From the NCBI RefSeq assembly GCF_016908935.1, contig NZ_JAFBEV010000003.1, positions 123,637 through 187,636 on the forward strand: DNA of 64,000 bases, in the 5' to 3' direction. The stretch's first letter is position 1. The number at the start of each line of letters is the position of its first letter. Made by a program: the position numbers and the translations under genes. A model generated the notes under the pieces. It saw nothing but the letters and a program-made list of their open reading frames with translations, was not told where the DNA came from and did not search any database. Shown here piece by piece: positions 27,701 through 37,372 of the stretch. Origin of the DNA: Sporolactobacillus spathodeae (lineage in GTDB: Bacteria; Bacillota; Bacilli; Bacillales; Sporolactobacillaceae).

Positions 27701-27905
27701 TGCGTTAAGAATGTATAAGATTTCTGAGGGATAAAGTAACAGAAAAACAAAGATTCTGCTATTTTCAAGACTTGGTTTTTTCACGTTTTTCTAAACGGAT
27801 AAGAAAGTTTTTCGCACTAAAACGCAGCGAGGTGCGCTGGTGCCTTGCGGGAAAAGCGAGCAGCCGAAGCGCAATAGTTAAAAAAAGGACTTACTATGCC
27901 AAGTT
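27701..27905. repeat. Partly rearranged copy of the GC-rich intergenic repeat
   Basis: It begins TGCGTTAAGAATGTATAAGA directly behind the fucO terminator. It then diverges, and ends with CCTTGCGGGAAAAGCGAGCAG, AAGCGCAATAG and AAAAAAGGACT...GCCAAG, the right end seen in other copies. The middle has been replaced. Confidence 0.6.
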
Positions 27906-27984
27906 TTTCTGATGCGCAAAGAAATGGAGTAAAAGCAAAACAAATGCTGCGCCATTTACAAGTGCGATTAAGTGGAGCGAAGCG

Positions 27985-29028
27985 TCAGCGAATCAAGAAG
28001 AGCGTCCGTTCATCAGGTAAGCTGCTAATTCCTTCTTTCTTTCTATCTTTCTTTCTTTCTTCACCGGGCAGATAGCCAAATGCTTTCTTGAATACTTTGT
28101 AAAAGTATGTTTTGTTTGAAAATCCGGATTCCTGAGCGACATCGCAAATAGGTAAATCGGTTGTACTTAGGAGTAGGCGAGCTTGATAAAGTCGACGTTT
28201 AACGACCAGTTGCGTGAACGTTACCCCAGCCGTTTTTTTGATCAGATTACCGAGATAAGTCTTATTGTAACCGAGTTGTTCAGCGGCTTTGGACAGATTG
28301 ATCTCTTTGAAATTTTCTTCAATTAATTGAAGAACGGGCAGTATTTTTTGATTGTCACGTAGTGGATTGACCGATGGGATAGGACTGTTGCAGTTCCGAG
28401 TAAGCGCGGTGAAAAGTATTGGTAAATACAATTCAGCAATTGTACTCGAGTAGGCATCAGCCGAATAATATTCATCAATCATTTTACTGAGGGTATCCTG
28501 CACGTCTTGTACTTGACTGACTCGGAAAATGATATACTGATCGGTTCGTCCATTATCGATGGACAGATTCGTAAGGTACTGGATGAGTGGATTGCACACG
28601 CCTCCCATTTTACTCAGCCATTCAAACGTAATCGAACTTTTTTTGAATAAAATATTAATTAAGATATCTTTTTCACCGAGCGCTTTAATTTCGTGACTGA
28701 CGCCGGTACCAATCAGTAGAAGTTCCCCCTGATTTAAGACAATAGGTGAGCCATTGATAAGCTGGTGGCAGGAACCAGTGAGCATATAATTCAATTCAGT
28801 AAATTGGTGCGCGTGCAGCGGGTAATTAGCAAAACGATTATGTTTGCTAATGTAGAGATCTTGCTTTTTAAAAAAGTAATTTGTTAATAATTCCAATTTA
28901 TTTTCGATAATTCGGGTTGAAAAATCTGGAATATCTGAAATAAACAGCCCTTTTTTTATTTGTTCCTGTTCGATTGGGGTGATTTTATTTAGTTTATCTG
29001 CGATAACTTTTTCTTCATTATTGTTCAT
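27985..29028 (-). CDS. AraC-family transcriptional regulator, candidate rhamnose activator
   Basis: A 347-aa regulator with an N-terminal cupin-like sensor (NYPLHAHQFTELNYMLTGSC, then HEIKALGEKD) and a C-terminal AraC DNA-binding domain with two helix-turn-helix units (INLSKAAEQLGYNKTYLGNLIKK and ICDVAQESGFSNKTYFYKVFKK). The C-terminal tail is unusually charged (RKKDRKKEG). It is divergent from the permease-rhaBMAD operon, the arrangement of RhaS/RhaR-type activators. The inducer is inferred, not shown. Confidence 0.85.
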   Translation of the reverse strand: MNNNEEKVIADKLNKITPIEQEQIKKGLFISDIPDFSTRIIENKLELLTNYFFKKQDLYISKHNRFANYPLHAHQFTELNYMLTGSCHQLINGSPIVLNQGELLLIGTGVSHEIKALGEKDILINILFKKSSITFEWLSKMGGVCNPLIQYLTNLSIDNGRTDQYIIFRVSQVQDVQDTLSKMIDEYYSADAYSSTIAELYLPILFTALTRNCNSPIPSVNPLRDNQKILPVLQLIEENFKEINLSKAAEQLGYNKTYLGNLIKKTAGVTFTQLVVKRRLYQARLLLSTTDLPICDVAQESGFSNKTYFYKVFKKAFGYLPGEERKKDRKKEGISSLPDERTLFLIR

Positions 29029-29117
29029 GTTAGATTACCACCGATTATGTTTATTTGATACGACTTTCCTTTGATATTGCCATTGTACCACAATCAGAAT
29101 CATTGTTTAATAATATA

Positions 29118-29131
29118 TGTAAGCGCTTGCG
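29118..29131. promoter_or_regulatory. Candidate catabolite-response element (cre)
   Basis: TGTAAGCGCTTGCG matches the CcpA consensus TGWAANCGNTNWCA at all but the last positions. It lies 29-42 bp before the permease start, so glucose repression of the rhamnose operon is expected. Confidence 0.6.
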
Positions 29132-29159
29132 ATAATAGTTTTATGAGGAGGCGGTATTT

Positions 29160-30449
29160 ATGAGTGACACAAGGGTCGTAGCGGAAAAGAAAAGCTGGAA
29201 GGCGACAGCCTCAGTATCGTTAACAAACTATCTGGATTCGGGATCAATCGTTGCTGGGGCGAGCGGACTGACACTATGGGCTAAAGAATTGAATTTGAGT
29301 AGTCTCCAGGTTGGTCTTCTTGGAGCGATAAGCGCCAATGCGTTCGGATCAGCTGTCGGTGCCTTGATTGGCGGAAGACTGGCTGACAAGTATGGGCGGA
29401 AATTGATTTATACGTACAACATGCTGGTCTATATGCTTGGTGTTGCAATTATCATGTTTTCAGCGAATTTTCTGATGCTACTGACTGGTTTCTTTATAAC
29501 CGGTGTCGCCGTAGGTATCGGTGTTCCAGCATCCTGGACCTATATTTCTGAAATCTCAGATGAATCAAATCGGGCAAAACATATTGGCATCTCGCAATTC
29601 GCTTGGTCTTGCGGTCCGGCGATCATATTCATTCTTGGCATTGTATTCTCACCGCTCGGTCTGCTTGGAAACCGCATTATTTTTGGTTCGCTCTTTATCG
29701 TTGCTTTTATTGCCTGGCTGCTCCAACGGCAATTGAATGAATCGAAGGTATGGGAAGAAGAAAAGAAGAAGCAGGCTGCAGCAGGCACAACAAACAAGGA
29801 CAATTTTTACAAACAACTTTTTGCAAACGCTATCAGTTTAAAAGCACTGCTGTTTTTGGTTGGCGTTTATATGTTCTGGAACCTGGTTGCTGGTGCGATG
29901 GGCTTCTTCATGCCATACGTCTATTCGACCGTCGGTGGTTTGTCTAATTTGCAGGCGAACCTGTTGCAAGCCGTTTTGTGGGTGCTAACGGCAGCAGCGA
30001 CCTATCTGCTTTTTGTTCCCCTTGGTGACAAAGTAAGTCAACGCGGTTTATTCTTCGCGGGCGCAGCACTGGCGCTGATTTCTTGGGTGGTGCTTACTTA
30101 CTTCCATATGAGTTGGCCGGCACTATGGGTTTTCGTTGTCACATGGGGTGTTTCAGCAGGTATCGGCGCTCAAGCATTCTATGCTTTATGGGCGACAGAG
30201 CTGTTCCCGACCAAAGTACGCGGTGCATCTCAAGGAATTATGTTTTTCATTGTCCGCGGCAGTGCAGGTATCTGGTCGATTATATTCCCAACTATATTGA
30301 CCTCACTCGGATTTACTGTTGCCGGAACTTTTATGATTGTTCTATTGGTGATTTCCCTTCTGATTGGCGTCATTTGGACACCGAATACAAGAGGAAAGTC
30401 GCTTGAGAAGATTACAGAAGAACGCTATGGCAAAGGGGTAGGCATGTAA
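29160..30449 (+). CDS. MFS sugar transporter, candidate L-rhamnose permease
   Basis: A 429-aa transporter with about 12 helices and sugar-porter-like motifs: GGRLADKYGRKLIY in loop 2-3, and the second-half ELFPTKVRGASQG. It is the first gene of the rhamnose operon with GAGGAGG before the ATG. Its role as the uptake route for L-rhamnose follows from this position. It is not homologous in appearance to RhaT. Confidence 0.82.
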   Translation: MSDTRVVAEKKSWKATASVSLTNYLDSGSIVAGASGLTLWAKELNLSSLQVGLLGAISANAFGSAVGALIGGRLADKYGRKLIYTYNMLVYMLGVAIIMFSANFLMLLTGFFITGVAVGIGVPASWTYISEISDESNRAKHIGISQFAWSCGPAIIFILGIVFSPLGLLGNRIIFGSLFIVAFIAWLLQRQLNESKVWEEEKKKQAAAGTTNKDNFYKQLFANAISLKALLFLVGVYMFWNLVAGAMGFFMPYVYSTVGGLSNLQANLLQAVLWVLTAAATYLLFVPLGDKVSQRGLFFAGAALALISWVVLTYFHMSWPALWVFVVTWGVSAGIGAQAFYALWATELFPTKVRGASQGIMFFIVRGSAGIWSIIFPTILTSLGFTVAGTFMIVLLVISLLIGVIWTPNTRGKSLEKITEERYGKGVGM

Positions 30450-30509
30450 CAATGAGGTTCGTCAAATTTATACAAAAAAGAACTGTTTCAGCTTAGGGGT
30501 GATCGTCTT

Positions 30510-31973
30510 ATGACGGATTATATTGCCGTAGACATCGGCGCTTCCAGCGGACGGCTGATTCTGGGGCGTAAGAATCAGCAGCAAAAGTTGGAATTAGAGG
30601 AGATCCACCGCTTTGTCAATGGTTTTAACAAAGAAAATGGACATGATCGCTGGGCAGTGGATCAATTAATTCATGAGATCTTTATCGGTCTTGAAAAAGC
30701 GAAGAAATTAGGGGTTGAGAAAGCAAAAGTTGGTATTGATACTTGGGCCGTCGATTATGTTCTTGTAGGGATGGACGGATGCAAGATTCAAAACCCAATC
30801 AGTTATCGGGATCAGCGGACGCATCATGCGATTGAGGAACTGACAATGGATTTTCCAAAAGAATATATTTACAAGAAAACAGGCATTCAGTTCCTTGAAC
30901 TCAATACGCTCTATCAATTGTACAAAGAAAATAAAGAGGATCTGAAAAAGACAGACAGAATTATGATGATTCCCGATTATATCGGCTATGTTTTAACAGG
31001 AAATGCCGTTGCGGAAGTAACAAATGCATCGACGACACAGATGCTTAATTTACGTGAAGGATTGTTTGATAAGGATTTACTGGCGAAGGTCAATGTCTAT
31101 CCAGAGCAATTTCCGCGTCTTGTTGAATCAGGAACGATACTTGGGACGATTCGTCATAAATGGCGATTGAAATATGAAATCCCCGATTGTGAGGTGATCA
31201 CGGTTGCCACGCATGATACGGCATCCGCGGTTGTAGGAACACCGGGGCAGGGCGATGACTGGGCATTTCTGAGTTCGGGGACTTGGTCGCTTCTCGGCAA
31301 AGAGCTAAATATACCTGAAAACGGTTCTGAAGCATTTCGAGAAAATTACACCAATGAGTGGGGTGCGTATGGTACGTACCGTTTCTTGAAAAATATTATG
31401 GGTTTATGGATTGTTCAGAGTATTCGAGGCGAGCAGAACAACAAATATTCGTTTTCGGAAATGGCTGCTCTAGCGGAACAAGTCGCTCCGTTCCAACAAT
31501 TCATTAATGTCAATGATGAACGCTTCACTAATCCAAAAAGTATGATCGAGGAAATTCAGAACTATTGCCGGGAAACCGGACAGAAAGTGCCAATGACGAC
31601 AGGCGAACTCGTTTCTGCAGCATATTGCAACCTTGCACTGTTTTACGCCAATGAACTGGAAAAATTGGCAAAGATCGTTCGTCAACCCATTCATGTGCTT
31701 CATATTGTCGGTGGTGGAAGCAATGTACAATTTTTGAATCAGTTGACGAGTTCGCTCGCTGGAATCACAGTCAAAGCCGGTCCTTCGGAAGCGACGGCGA
31801 TAGGAAATCTGCTTGTTCAGATGATCAGCGCTGGTGAAGTAGCCAATCTCTATGATGCGAGGCAATTAATTGCTGATTCTTTCATAATTAAGACTTATGC
31901 ACCAGAAGAAGATAAATATGAAGGTGTGTTGGAGAAGTATCAAAGCTTTGTACAAGGAAGGTGTCTCTCATGA
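30510..31973 (+). CDS. rhaB: Rhamnulokinase
   Basis: Phosphorylates L-rhamnulose to L-rhamnulose-1-phosphate. It is a FGGY kinase of 487 aa with the N-terminal [14 protein letters not shown] phosphate loop, [24 protein letters not shown], and the C-terminal adenosine motif [17 protein letters not shown]. These are diagnostic of RhaB. It overlaps rhaM by four bases (ATGA) within the operon. Confidence 0.94.
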   Translation: MTDYIAVDIGASSGRLILGRKNQQQKLELEEIHRFVNGFNKENGHDRWAVDQLIHEIFIGLEKAKKLGVEKAKVGIDTWAVDYVLVGMDGCKIQNPISYRDQRTHHAIEELTMDFPKEYIYKKTGIQFLELNTLYQLYKENKEDLKKTDRIMMIPDYIGYVLTGNAVAEVTNASTTQMLNLREGLFDKDLLAKVNVYPEQFPRLVESGTILGTIRHKWRLKYEIPDCEVITVATHDTASAVVGTPGQGDDWAFLSSGTWSLLGKELNIPENGSEAFRENYTNEWGAYGTYRFLKNIMGLWIVQSIRGEQNNKYSFSEMAALAEQVAPFQQFINVNDERFTNPKSMIEEIQNYCRETGQKVPMTTGELVSAAYCNLALFYANELEKLAKIVRQPIHVLHIVGGGSNVQFLNQLTSSLAGITVKAGPSEATAIGNLLVQMISAGEVANLYDARQLIADSFIIKTYAPEEDKYEGVLEKYQSFVQGRCLS

Positions 31974-32284
31974 TCAGAATTGGTCAAATCATGTATCTCA
32001 ATAAAGCGTATTATGCGGAATATGAAGAACGACATGCGAATTTGTGGCCCGAAATGAAGAAAGAATTAAAAGATCATGGCGCAACAAACTATTCAATATT
32101 TTTGAACAAGGAAAATGGAGAATTGTTTGCCTATCTTGAGGTTCTTGACGAAGAGAAATACAAGGAAATTGCAAATACCGACATTTGTAAAAAATGGTGG
32201 GGCTACATGAAACCATTGATGAAAACCAATCCCGATAACAGTCCAGTAGCAATTGATCTAAAAGAAGTTTTTCATCTTGATTGA
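31970..32284 (+). CDS. rhaM: L-rhamnose mutarotase
   Basis: Interconverts the alpha and beta anomers of L-rhamnose to feed the isomerase. It is 104 aa, the same length as E. coli RhaM. The N-terminus [11 protein letters not shown] leads into [12 protein letters not shown], which carries the catalytic His. NYSIFLN, LFAYLEV and the WW pair in KKWWGYM also match. A GTG at 31961 is possible, but the ATG at 31970 has GGAAGGTG correctly spaced and overlaps the rhaB stop. Confidence 0.93.
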   Translation: MIRIGQIMYLNKAYYAEYEERHANLWPEMKKELKDHGATNYSIFLNKENGELFAYLEVLDEEKYKEIANTDICKKWWGYMKPLMKTNPDNSPVAIDLKEVFHLD

Positions 32285-32320
32285 ATCGGTACAAACAAAA
32301 CAGAGAAGGGGATTATTAAC

Positions 32321-33577
32321 ATGACAGAAGCAGTTACAAAAGCGTATGAACTGGCTAAAGAACGTTACGCAGAAATCGGTGTCGATACGGAAAAAGCAAT
32401 TGAAGCGCTTAAAAAAGTTAAATTGTCGATTCATTGCTGGCAGGGCGATGATGTTCTGGGTTATTTATTTCCGGAGCAGAATTTGACTGGCGGAATTTCT
32501 GTTAGTGGCAATTACCCTGGCCGTGCGAAGACGGCCAATGATTTGAGAAACGATTTGCGTCAAGCGCTATCTGTCATTCCCGGCAAGCACAAAGTTCAGC
32601 TGCATAGTATTTATGCGGATACAGAAGAAAAAGTTGATTTAAATGAGTTGGAACCGCGTCACTTCCAATCCTGGGTTGACTGGGCGAAAGAAGAAGGCGT
32701 TGGTCTTGATATGAACGGAACGTTCTTCTCTCATCCAAAATCGGAAAGTGGATTCACATTGGCAAGCGCCGATAAGGAAATCCGCGACTTCTGGATTGCT
32801 GTCGGAAAATCAAGCAGAAGAATTGCTGAATCTTTCGGCCGCTCACTTGGCCAACAGTCTGTGAATAACTTCTGGATTCCAGACGGCTATAAGGACAACC
32901 CAATTGATAAGCTTTCGCCGCGTCTACGCTTGATCGAGTCGCTTGATGAAATTATGAAAGAAAAGATACCCGAAAAATACACGATCGAAGCGGTTGAAGG
33001 CAAATTATTCGGTACAGGTGTTGAGTCCTATACAGTTGGTTCACACGAATTCTATGAAGCTTATGCGCTCACACGTGGTAAATTGTGGACGATTGACGCC
33101 GGACATTTTCATCCAACTGAGGATGTTTCTGATAAATTTTCGGCATTCTTGCCATTTGGTAAAGGACTCATGCTCCACGTTTCCCGTCCGGTCCGTTGGG
33201 ACAGCGATCATGTGGTTATTTTGGATGATGCGTTGATTCGAATTACACGCGCGCTTGTCCGCGACAATGAACTGGATAAGACAAATATAGGTCTTGATTT
33301 CTTTGATGCAACAATAAATCGTTTGGCCGCATGGGTTGTCGGCTCACGTGACACATTGAAAGCGTTACTGATGGCCTTCCTTGCTCCAATCGAAGAACTG
33401 AAAAAAACGGAACTTGAAGGCGATTATACAAAACGGCTGGCTCTAACTGAGGAACTGAAATCTTATCCTTTTGGCGCTGTTTGGGATTATTATTGCCAGG
33501 AAAGCGGCGTACCGGTTGGAGCAAGTTGGCTCAAGGAAATCCGGAACTATGAAAATAAAGTTCTTATCAATAGATAA
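32321..33577 (+). CDS. rhaA: L-rhamnose isomerase
   Basis: Converts L-rhamnose to L-rhamnulose using Mn2+/Zn2+ in a TIM barrel. It is 418 aa. LSIHCWQGDDVLGYL near residue 30, GLDMNGTFFSHPKS, the metal-site EAVEGKLFGTG and IDAGHFHPTE, and SRPVRWDSDHV are all RhaA hallmarks. Third enzyme gene of the operon, 36 bp after rhaM. Confidence 0.95.
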   Translation: MTEAVTKAYELAKERYAEIGVDTEKAIEALKKVKLSIHCWQGDDVLGYLFPEQNLTGGISVSGNYPGRAKTANDLRNDLRQALSVIPGKHKVQLHSIYADTEEKVDLNELEPRHFQSWVDWAKEEGVGLDMNGTFFSHPKSESGFTLASADKEIRDFWIAVGKSSRRIAESFGRSLGQQSVNNFWIPDGYKDNPIDKLSPRLRLIESLDEIMKEKIPEKYTIEAVEGKLFGTGVESYTVGSHEFYEAYALTRGKLWTIDAGHFHPTEDVSDKFSAFLPFGKGLMLHVSRPVRWDSDHVVILDDALIRITRALVRDNELDKTNIGLDFFDATINRLAAWVVGSRDTLKALLMAFLAPIEELKKTELEGDYTKRLALTEELKSYPFGAVWDYYCQESGVPVGASWLKEIRNYENKVLINR

Positions 33578-33596
33578 ATAGAGAGGTGGCATTAAG

Positions 33597-34418
33597 ATGA
33601 CTAAATTCATTGATTCGCCCTATGTTAAAGAATTGTCAAAAATTACATTTCGTCTCTACGCACATGGCTGGGATGAGCGAAACGGTGGCAATGTCAGTTA
33701 CCGTTTGACACATGAAGAAATCGCGCCTTATGAAGATACGCAAACAGTACTGAAAAATTTTCCGATCGCTTTTGATGGTAAAGATTTGGCAGGAATGTAC
33801 TTTCTTGTCACAGGGACTGGGCGATATTTCAAAAATGTGATTGATTTTCCAGAACGGGACGCTGGACTGGTCCGAATAACTGAAGACGGCAAAAGTGTTG
33901 ATTTGCTTTGGGGATTTAATGACGGCGGACGACCGACAAGCGAATTTCCAACGCATCTGATGGGACACAAGACGCGTTTGAAACATCATGCGAATCAGCG
34001 TGTGATTATGCACTGTCATCCGACAAATCTAATAGCGATGACATTTACCCAGAAACTGGATGAGCGGAGAATTACGCGTATTCTCTGGAAAATGCAGACA
34101 GAATCGCTCGTTGTTTTTCCAGAAGGAGTAGGTATTATTCCGTGGATGGTGCCAGGAACCACGACTATTGGCGAAGCGACTGCGGCAAAACTTGAGAGTT
34201 TCAGTTCAGTCATTTGGCCGCAGCATGGGTTATTCGCTTCAGGAAGTTCGATTGATGAAGCGTTCGGCCTGATTGAAACGATTGAAAAGGGCGCTCAGAT
34301 TTGGTCAATCGTTCAGCAGCAAGGTGGCAAAATTGAACAAACAATTACAGATAAAAATTTAAATGATTTAGCCAAAGCATTCCATGTTGTGCCTCGTGAG
34401 GGCTATTTGGAAGTTTGA
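33597..34418 (+). CDS. rhaD: Rhamnulose-1-phosphate aldolase
   Basis: Class II zinc aldolase (273 aa) that splits rhamnulose-1-phosphate into dihydroxyacetone phosphate and L-lactaldehyde, the substrate of aldA and fucO. Zinc ligands are visible in [12 protein letters not shown] (H-x-H) and [21 protein letters not shown] near the N-terminus and [10 protein letters not shown] bind phosphate. Last gene of the operon. Confidence 0.94.
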   Translation: MTKFIDSPYVKELSKITFRLYAHGWDERNGGNVSYRLTHEEIAPYEDTQTVLKNFPIAFDGKDLAGMYFLVTGTGRYFKNVIDFPERDAGLVRITEDGKSVDLLWGFNDGGRPTSEFPTHLMGHKTRLKHHANQRVIMHCHPTNLIAMTFTQKLDERRITRILWKMQTESLVVFPEGVGIIPWMVPGTTTIGEATAAKLESFSSVIWPQHGLFASGSSIDEAFGLIETIEKGAQIWSIVQQQGGKIEQTITDKNLNDLAKAFHVVPREGYLEV

Positions 34419-34427
34419 TATTAAATG

Positions 34428-34548
34428 TTCTAAAAAGTAAGCTGTAAGACACCTGCGTGAGCAACGTGCCGGATGGGCCTCGCAGCTATTAGCAAGTTCG
34501 GGGTGACACACACGGTGCGCTCGGGTAAGCGAACACATGATAATGAAC
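34428..34548. repeat. Degenerate copy of the GC-rich intergenic repeat
   Basis: CACCTGCG...CCTCGCAGC, ACGGTGCGCTCGGGTAAGCGAAC match the core pattern. It lies between rhaD and its terminator, so it would be transcribed into the rha mRNA tail. Confidence 0.5.
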
Positions 34549-34590
34549 GATAAAAACAACATCAAATTGAAAAAATTCTATATAAAAAAC

Positions 34591-34630
34591 GTAACTTCAT
34601 TCAGAAATGGATGAGGTTACATTTTTATTT
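34591..34630 (+). terminator. Terminator of the rhamnose operon
   Basis: GTAACTTCAT / ATGAGGTTAC pair with one G-U wobble, followed by ATTTTTATTT. It is 172 bp after rhaD, beyond the repeat. Confidence 0.75.
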
Positions 34631-34766
34631 CCTCAAATCGACTTTGATTCATGTTGCATTTGATATTTTATTGATGACGCTAACAAACTATAATAGAAGT
34701 AGCATAGTCAAATTATTGTATTGGAACAGCTGAACAGGAACAGCATTATCATTTAGGAGGACGCTT

Positions 34767-35525
34767 ATGCTAGCCTTTGAACGTCACGAGGGAATTAAAT
34801 CGGAGCTATCAAAAAGTAAAAAGGTATTCGTTTCTGAACTTGCGCTCTCTTTTAATGTTACAGAAGAGACGATTCGCCGTGATCTGGAAAAAATGGAGAA
34901 GGAAGGCTACTGTACGCGGATTTATGGCGGGGCATTTCTGAACTCTCATACCAATGAAGAAATTTCTTATAAAACTCGTAATACGTTAAATCAGAATGAA
35001 AAACAATACATTGCCCAAAGAGTCTCGCATTTGGTTAAAGACGGTGATTCGCTCGTTGTCGACTCCTCATCCACGGGACTCGCAGTCATTCATGAACTTT
35101 ATAAACAGAAAAAAAATCTTACAATCTTAACGAATTCGATTGAAGCACTACGGCTTGGGTCGACTAATGACCAGCAAATGATTTCGACAGGCGGAAGTCT
35201 GAGACCTTTTTCGTTTTCGTTGGTTGGGTCGGAAGCTATCGATGCCTTGAAAAAATATAATGTCGATATAGCAATTCTTGGCTGTAAAGGGATTGCGATT
35301 AAAACGGGGGTAACCGAATCAAACAGTTATGACGCAGACGTAAAAAAAATTATGATCAAGCAAGCGAACAAACTGATCATAGTGGCTGATCATGAGAAAT
35401 TTGATCAGGTGGCTCTGCTAAATTTGATTCCGCTCGAAAAAGTTGACTATCTCATTACTGACCGAAAGCCATCTGATGATTGGCTTGATTTTACCCGCGA
35501 ACACCAAATTGAATTAATTTATTAA
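34767..35525 (+). CDS. DeoR-family repressor, probable second rhamnose regulator
   Basis: A 252-aa regulator. The N-terminal winged helix (VFVSELALSFNVTEETIRRDLEKMEKEGYCTRIYGGAF) is the DeoR signature, and the C-terminal DeoR sensor domain has VVDSSSTGL and ITDRKPSDD. It follows rhaD on the same strand but after a terminator, with its own TATAAT at 34689-34694. Position suggests that it senses a rhamnose-pathway phosphate. This is inference. Confidence 0.86.
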   Translation: MLAFERHEGIKSELSKSKKVFVSELALSFNVTEETIRRDLEKMEKEGYCTRIYGGAFLNSHTNEEISYKTRNTLNQNEKQYIAQRVSHLVKDGDSLVVDSSSTGLAVIHELYKQKKNLTILTNSIEALRLGSTNDQQMISTGGSLRPFSFSLVGSEAIDALKKYNVDIAILGCKGIAIKTGVTESNSYDADVKKIMIKQANKLIIVADHEKFDQVALLNLIPLEKVDYLITDRKPSDDWLDFTREHQIELIY

Positions 35526-35725
35526 AGGATGAAAAAATTTTTATTCCCGTTACACTGATAAAAATTGATAAAACGCACATAGCTAATTTGGCGTTGAAGT
35601 GAGAATCCTTTATGTCTGCGTATCGCCAGAAAGATTTCGCTTTATATTGTGCTTCCGCCCCAAAAAACAGTGAAGTTATAATATAATCAAACTATCACTT
35701 TATAAATAGAAAGAGAATGTATTGA

Positions 35726-36349
35726 ATGAAACAAATGAAAAATATTTTTGCTTTGATCGGTGTGATCACGGTTGCTTATTTGCTATTGACGAGCAATGGA
35801 CAAATCGCCGGAATCGACAGTAAACTTACGGAAGCTGTTACTCAAATTGAGTCGTCAATCGGTTTCTCGCACCAGGAAGCGAATTCGGAGAGCAGCGGCT
35901 TGGTTGACGCCGTGGTTACTCGCTCCTCTGATGGGGATACGTTCCACGCAAGCGTAAACGGTAGGAACGAAACAATTCGTATTTTATTGATCGACACACC
36001 GGAGGATCAAAAACCGGGCACACCGGTTGAACCGTTCAGCAGGGAAGCCGCTGCCTATGCCGCACGAGTCATGCCGGCAGGCGCACACATTAAATTGCAG
36101 CTTGGGAAGGCGCCAGATCAACGCGATCATTATGGCCGCCTGCTTGCGTATGTGTATGAGCCGGATGGGACGCTATACGAAAACGATGTGGTTCGCCGTG
36201 GACTTGCACGTATTGCATACGTGTATAAGCCGAATACCGATCATCTGACCCAATTAGAACAAAGTCAGTCGTACGCCGAATCCCATCATTTGAAAATTTG
36301 GTCAATCCCCGGTTATGTGACATCAAGAGGCTATAATCCATCGAAATGA
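35726..36349 (+). CDS. Membrane-anchored or secreted thermonuclease (SNase family)
   Basis: A 207-aa protein. A signal peptide or anchor covers about residues 6-24 (IFALIGVITVAYLLLTS), followed by a linker and a staphylococcal-nuclease domain from about residue 62. Catalytic positions are visible in SSDGDTFHA, IRILLIDTPE and HYGRLLAYV (the second arginine). It cleaves DNA and RNA with Ca2+ outside the membrane. There is no strong ribosome site, so the second ATG (35735) is an alternative start. Confidence 0.87.
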   Translation: MKQMKNIFALIGVITVAYLLLTSNGQIAGIDSKLTEAVTQIESSIGFSHQEANSESSGLVDAVVTRSSDGDTFHASVNGRNETIRILLIDTPEDQKPGTPVEPFSREAAAYAARVMPAGAHIKLQLGKAPDQRDHYGRLLAYVYEPDGTLYENDVVRRGLARIAYVYKPNTDHLTQLEQSQSYAESHHLKIWSIPGYVTSRGYNPSK

Positions 36350-36367
36350 CGAAGAGGAGATGACATA

Positions 36368-37333
36368 TTGGGCGGAAAACAATTTTTTACAAACAAAAAA
36401 ACAGTCATTTTTATTGCCGTTTTTTGCTGCGTGCTGTGGGGGAGCGCTTATCCCGGTGTTAAAGCAGGTTATTCATTGTTCCAAATCAGCACGCACCAGA
36501 TTTATTCCGAATTATCTTTTGCTGGTCTACGATTTGTTCTTGCAGGATTAATGGTTCTTATTTACGCGCTTATCGCGGGTAGACCGGTATTTCAGTTCTC
36601 CCGGCGTCAAGTCGGTGAGTTGATTCTGCTTGGATTATTTGAGACGACGTTTCAGTACGTCTTTTTTTATATAGGGCTGTCTCATACTAGCGGTGTCAAA
36701 GCATCGATAATGAACGCGACTTCTGTTTTTTTCAGTGTGATTATCGCCCATTTTATCTACCAAAATGATCGGATTACGTTTAATAAAACAATTGGCTGCC
36801 TAGTTGGTTTTCTTGGCGTACTCTTGGTCAACTTTAGCAGTGATCTGCTGTCTTTTCATTTCAATTTCACCGGTGAAGGATTTATTGCGATTGCTGCCTT
36901 CGCCTTTTCAGCTGCGGCAATTTACGGCAAACGTGTCTGTCAGCACTTGGATTCTGTGGTCGTGACCGGTTATCAATTGCTAATAGGTGGCGCAGTGCTT
37001 CTTACGACTGGTTTGTCGCAAGGAGGCGGTGTAACCCATTTTACAGTGGCATCTGTGACGATTCTTCTCTATCTTGGGCTGCTTTCTGCGCTTGCGTTTA
37101 CATTATGGACCATTTTGTTAACCTACAACAAAGTCGGAGCGATTGCCGTTTATAATTTCTTAATCCCAGTATCCGGTGTGATTCTATCGTCCATTTTCCT
37201 TCATGAGAACATTCTCGAATGGAAAAATGCCTTGGCGCTGTTACTTGTCTGCTTCGGCATTTATGCGGTGAACCGGCAAGGAGATAGGGCAATTGCAGCG
37301 CGAGGCGATTTAAATACAGCGACAAAAAGTTGA
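36368..37333 (+). CDS. EamA/DMT-family transporter
   Basis: A 321-aa drug/metabolite transporter with about ten helices and two EamA repeats. The first contains WGSAYPGVKAGYSLF, and the second begins with GEGFIAIAAFAFSAAAIYGK. The start is TTG at 36368 with GAGGAG upstream. An ATG at 36360 leads into a different, short frame. The substrate is unknown. Confidence 0.84.
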   Translation: MGGKQFFTNKKTVIFIAVFCCVLWGSAYPGVKAGYSLFQISTHQIYSELSFAGLRFVLAGLMVLIYALIAGRPVFQFSRRQVGELILLGLFETTFQYVFFYIGLSHTSGVKASIMNATSVFFSVIIAHFIYQNDRITFNKTIGCLVGFLGVLLVNFSSDLLSFHFNFTGEGFIAIAAFAFSAAAIYGKRVCQHLDSVVVTGYQLLIGGAVLLTTGLSQGGGVTHFTVASVTILLYLGLLSALAFTLWTILLTYNKVGAIAVYNFLIPVSGVILSSIFLHENILEWKNALALLLVCFGIYAVNRQGDRAIAARGDLNTATKS

Positions 37334-37372
37334 ACGATTCCGTGTTTCAGAAGAAAAGAGGGTAAAACGTTA

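Noticed and set aside
36360..36551. ATG at 36360 as start of a separate gene
   Set aside because: The ribosome site is too close, and the frame is a shadow of the DMT transporter, whose TTG start at 36368 is properly spaced.
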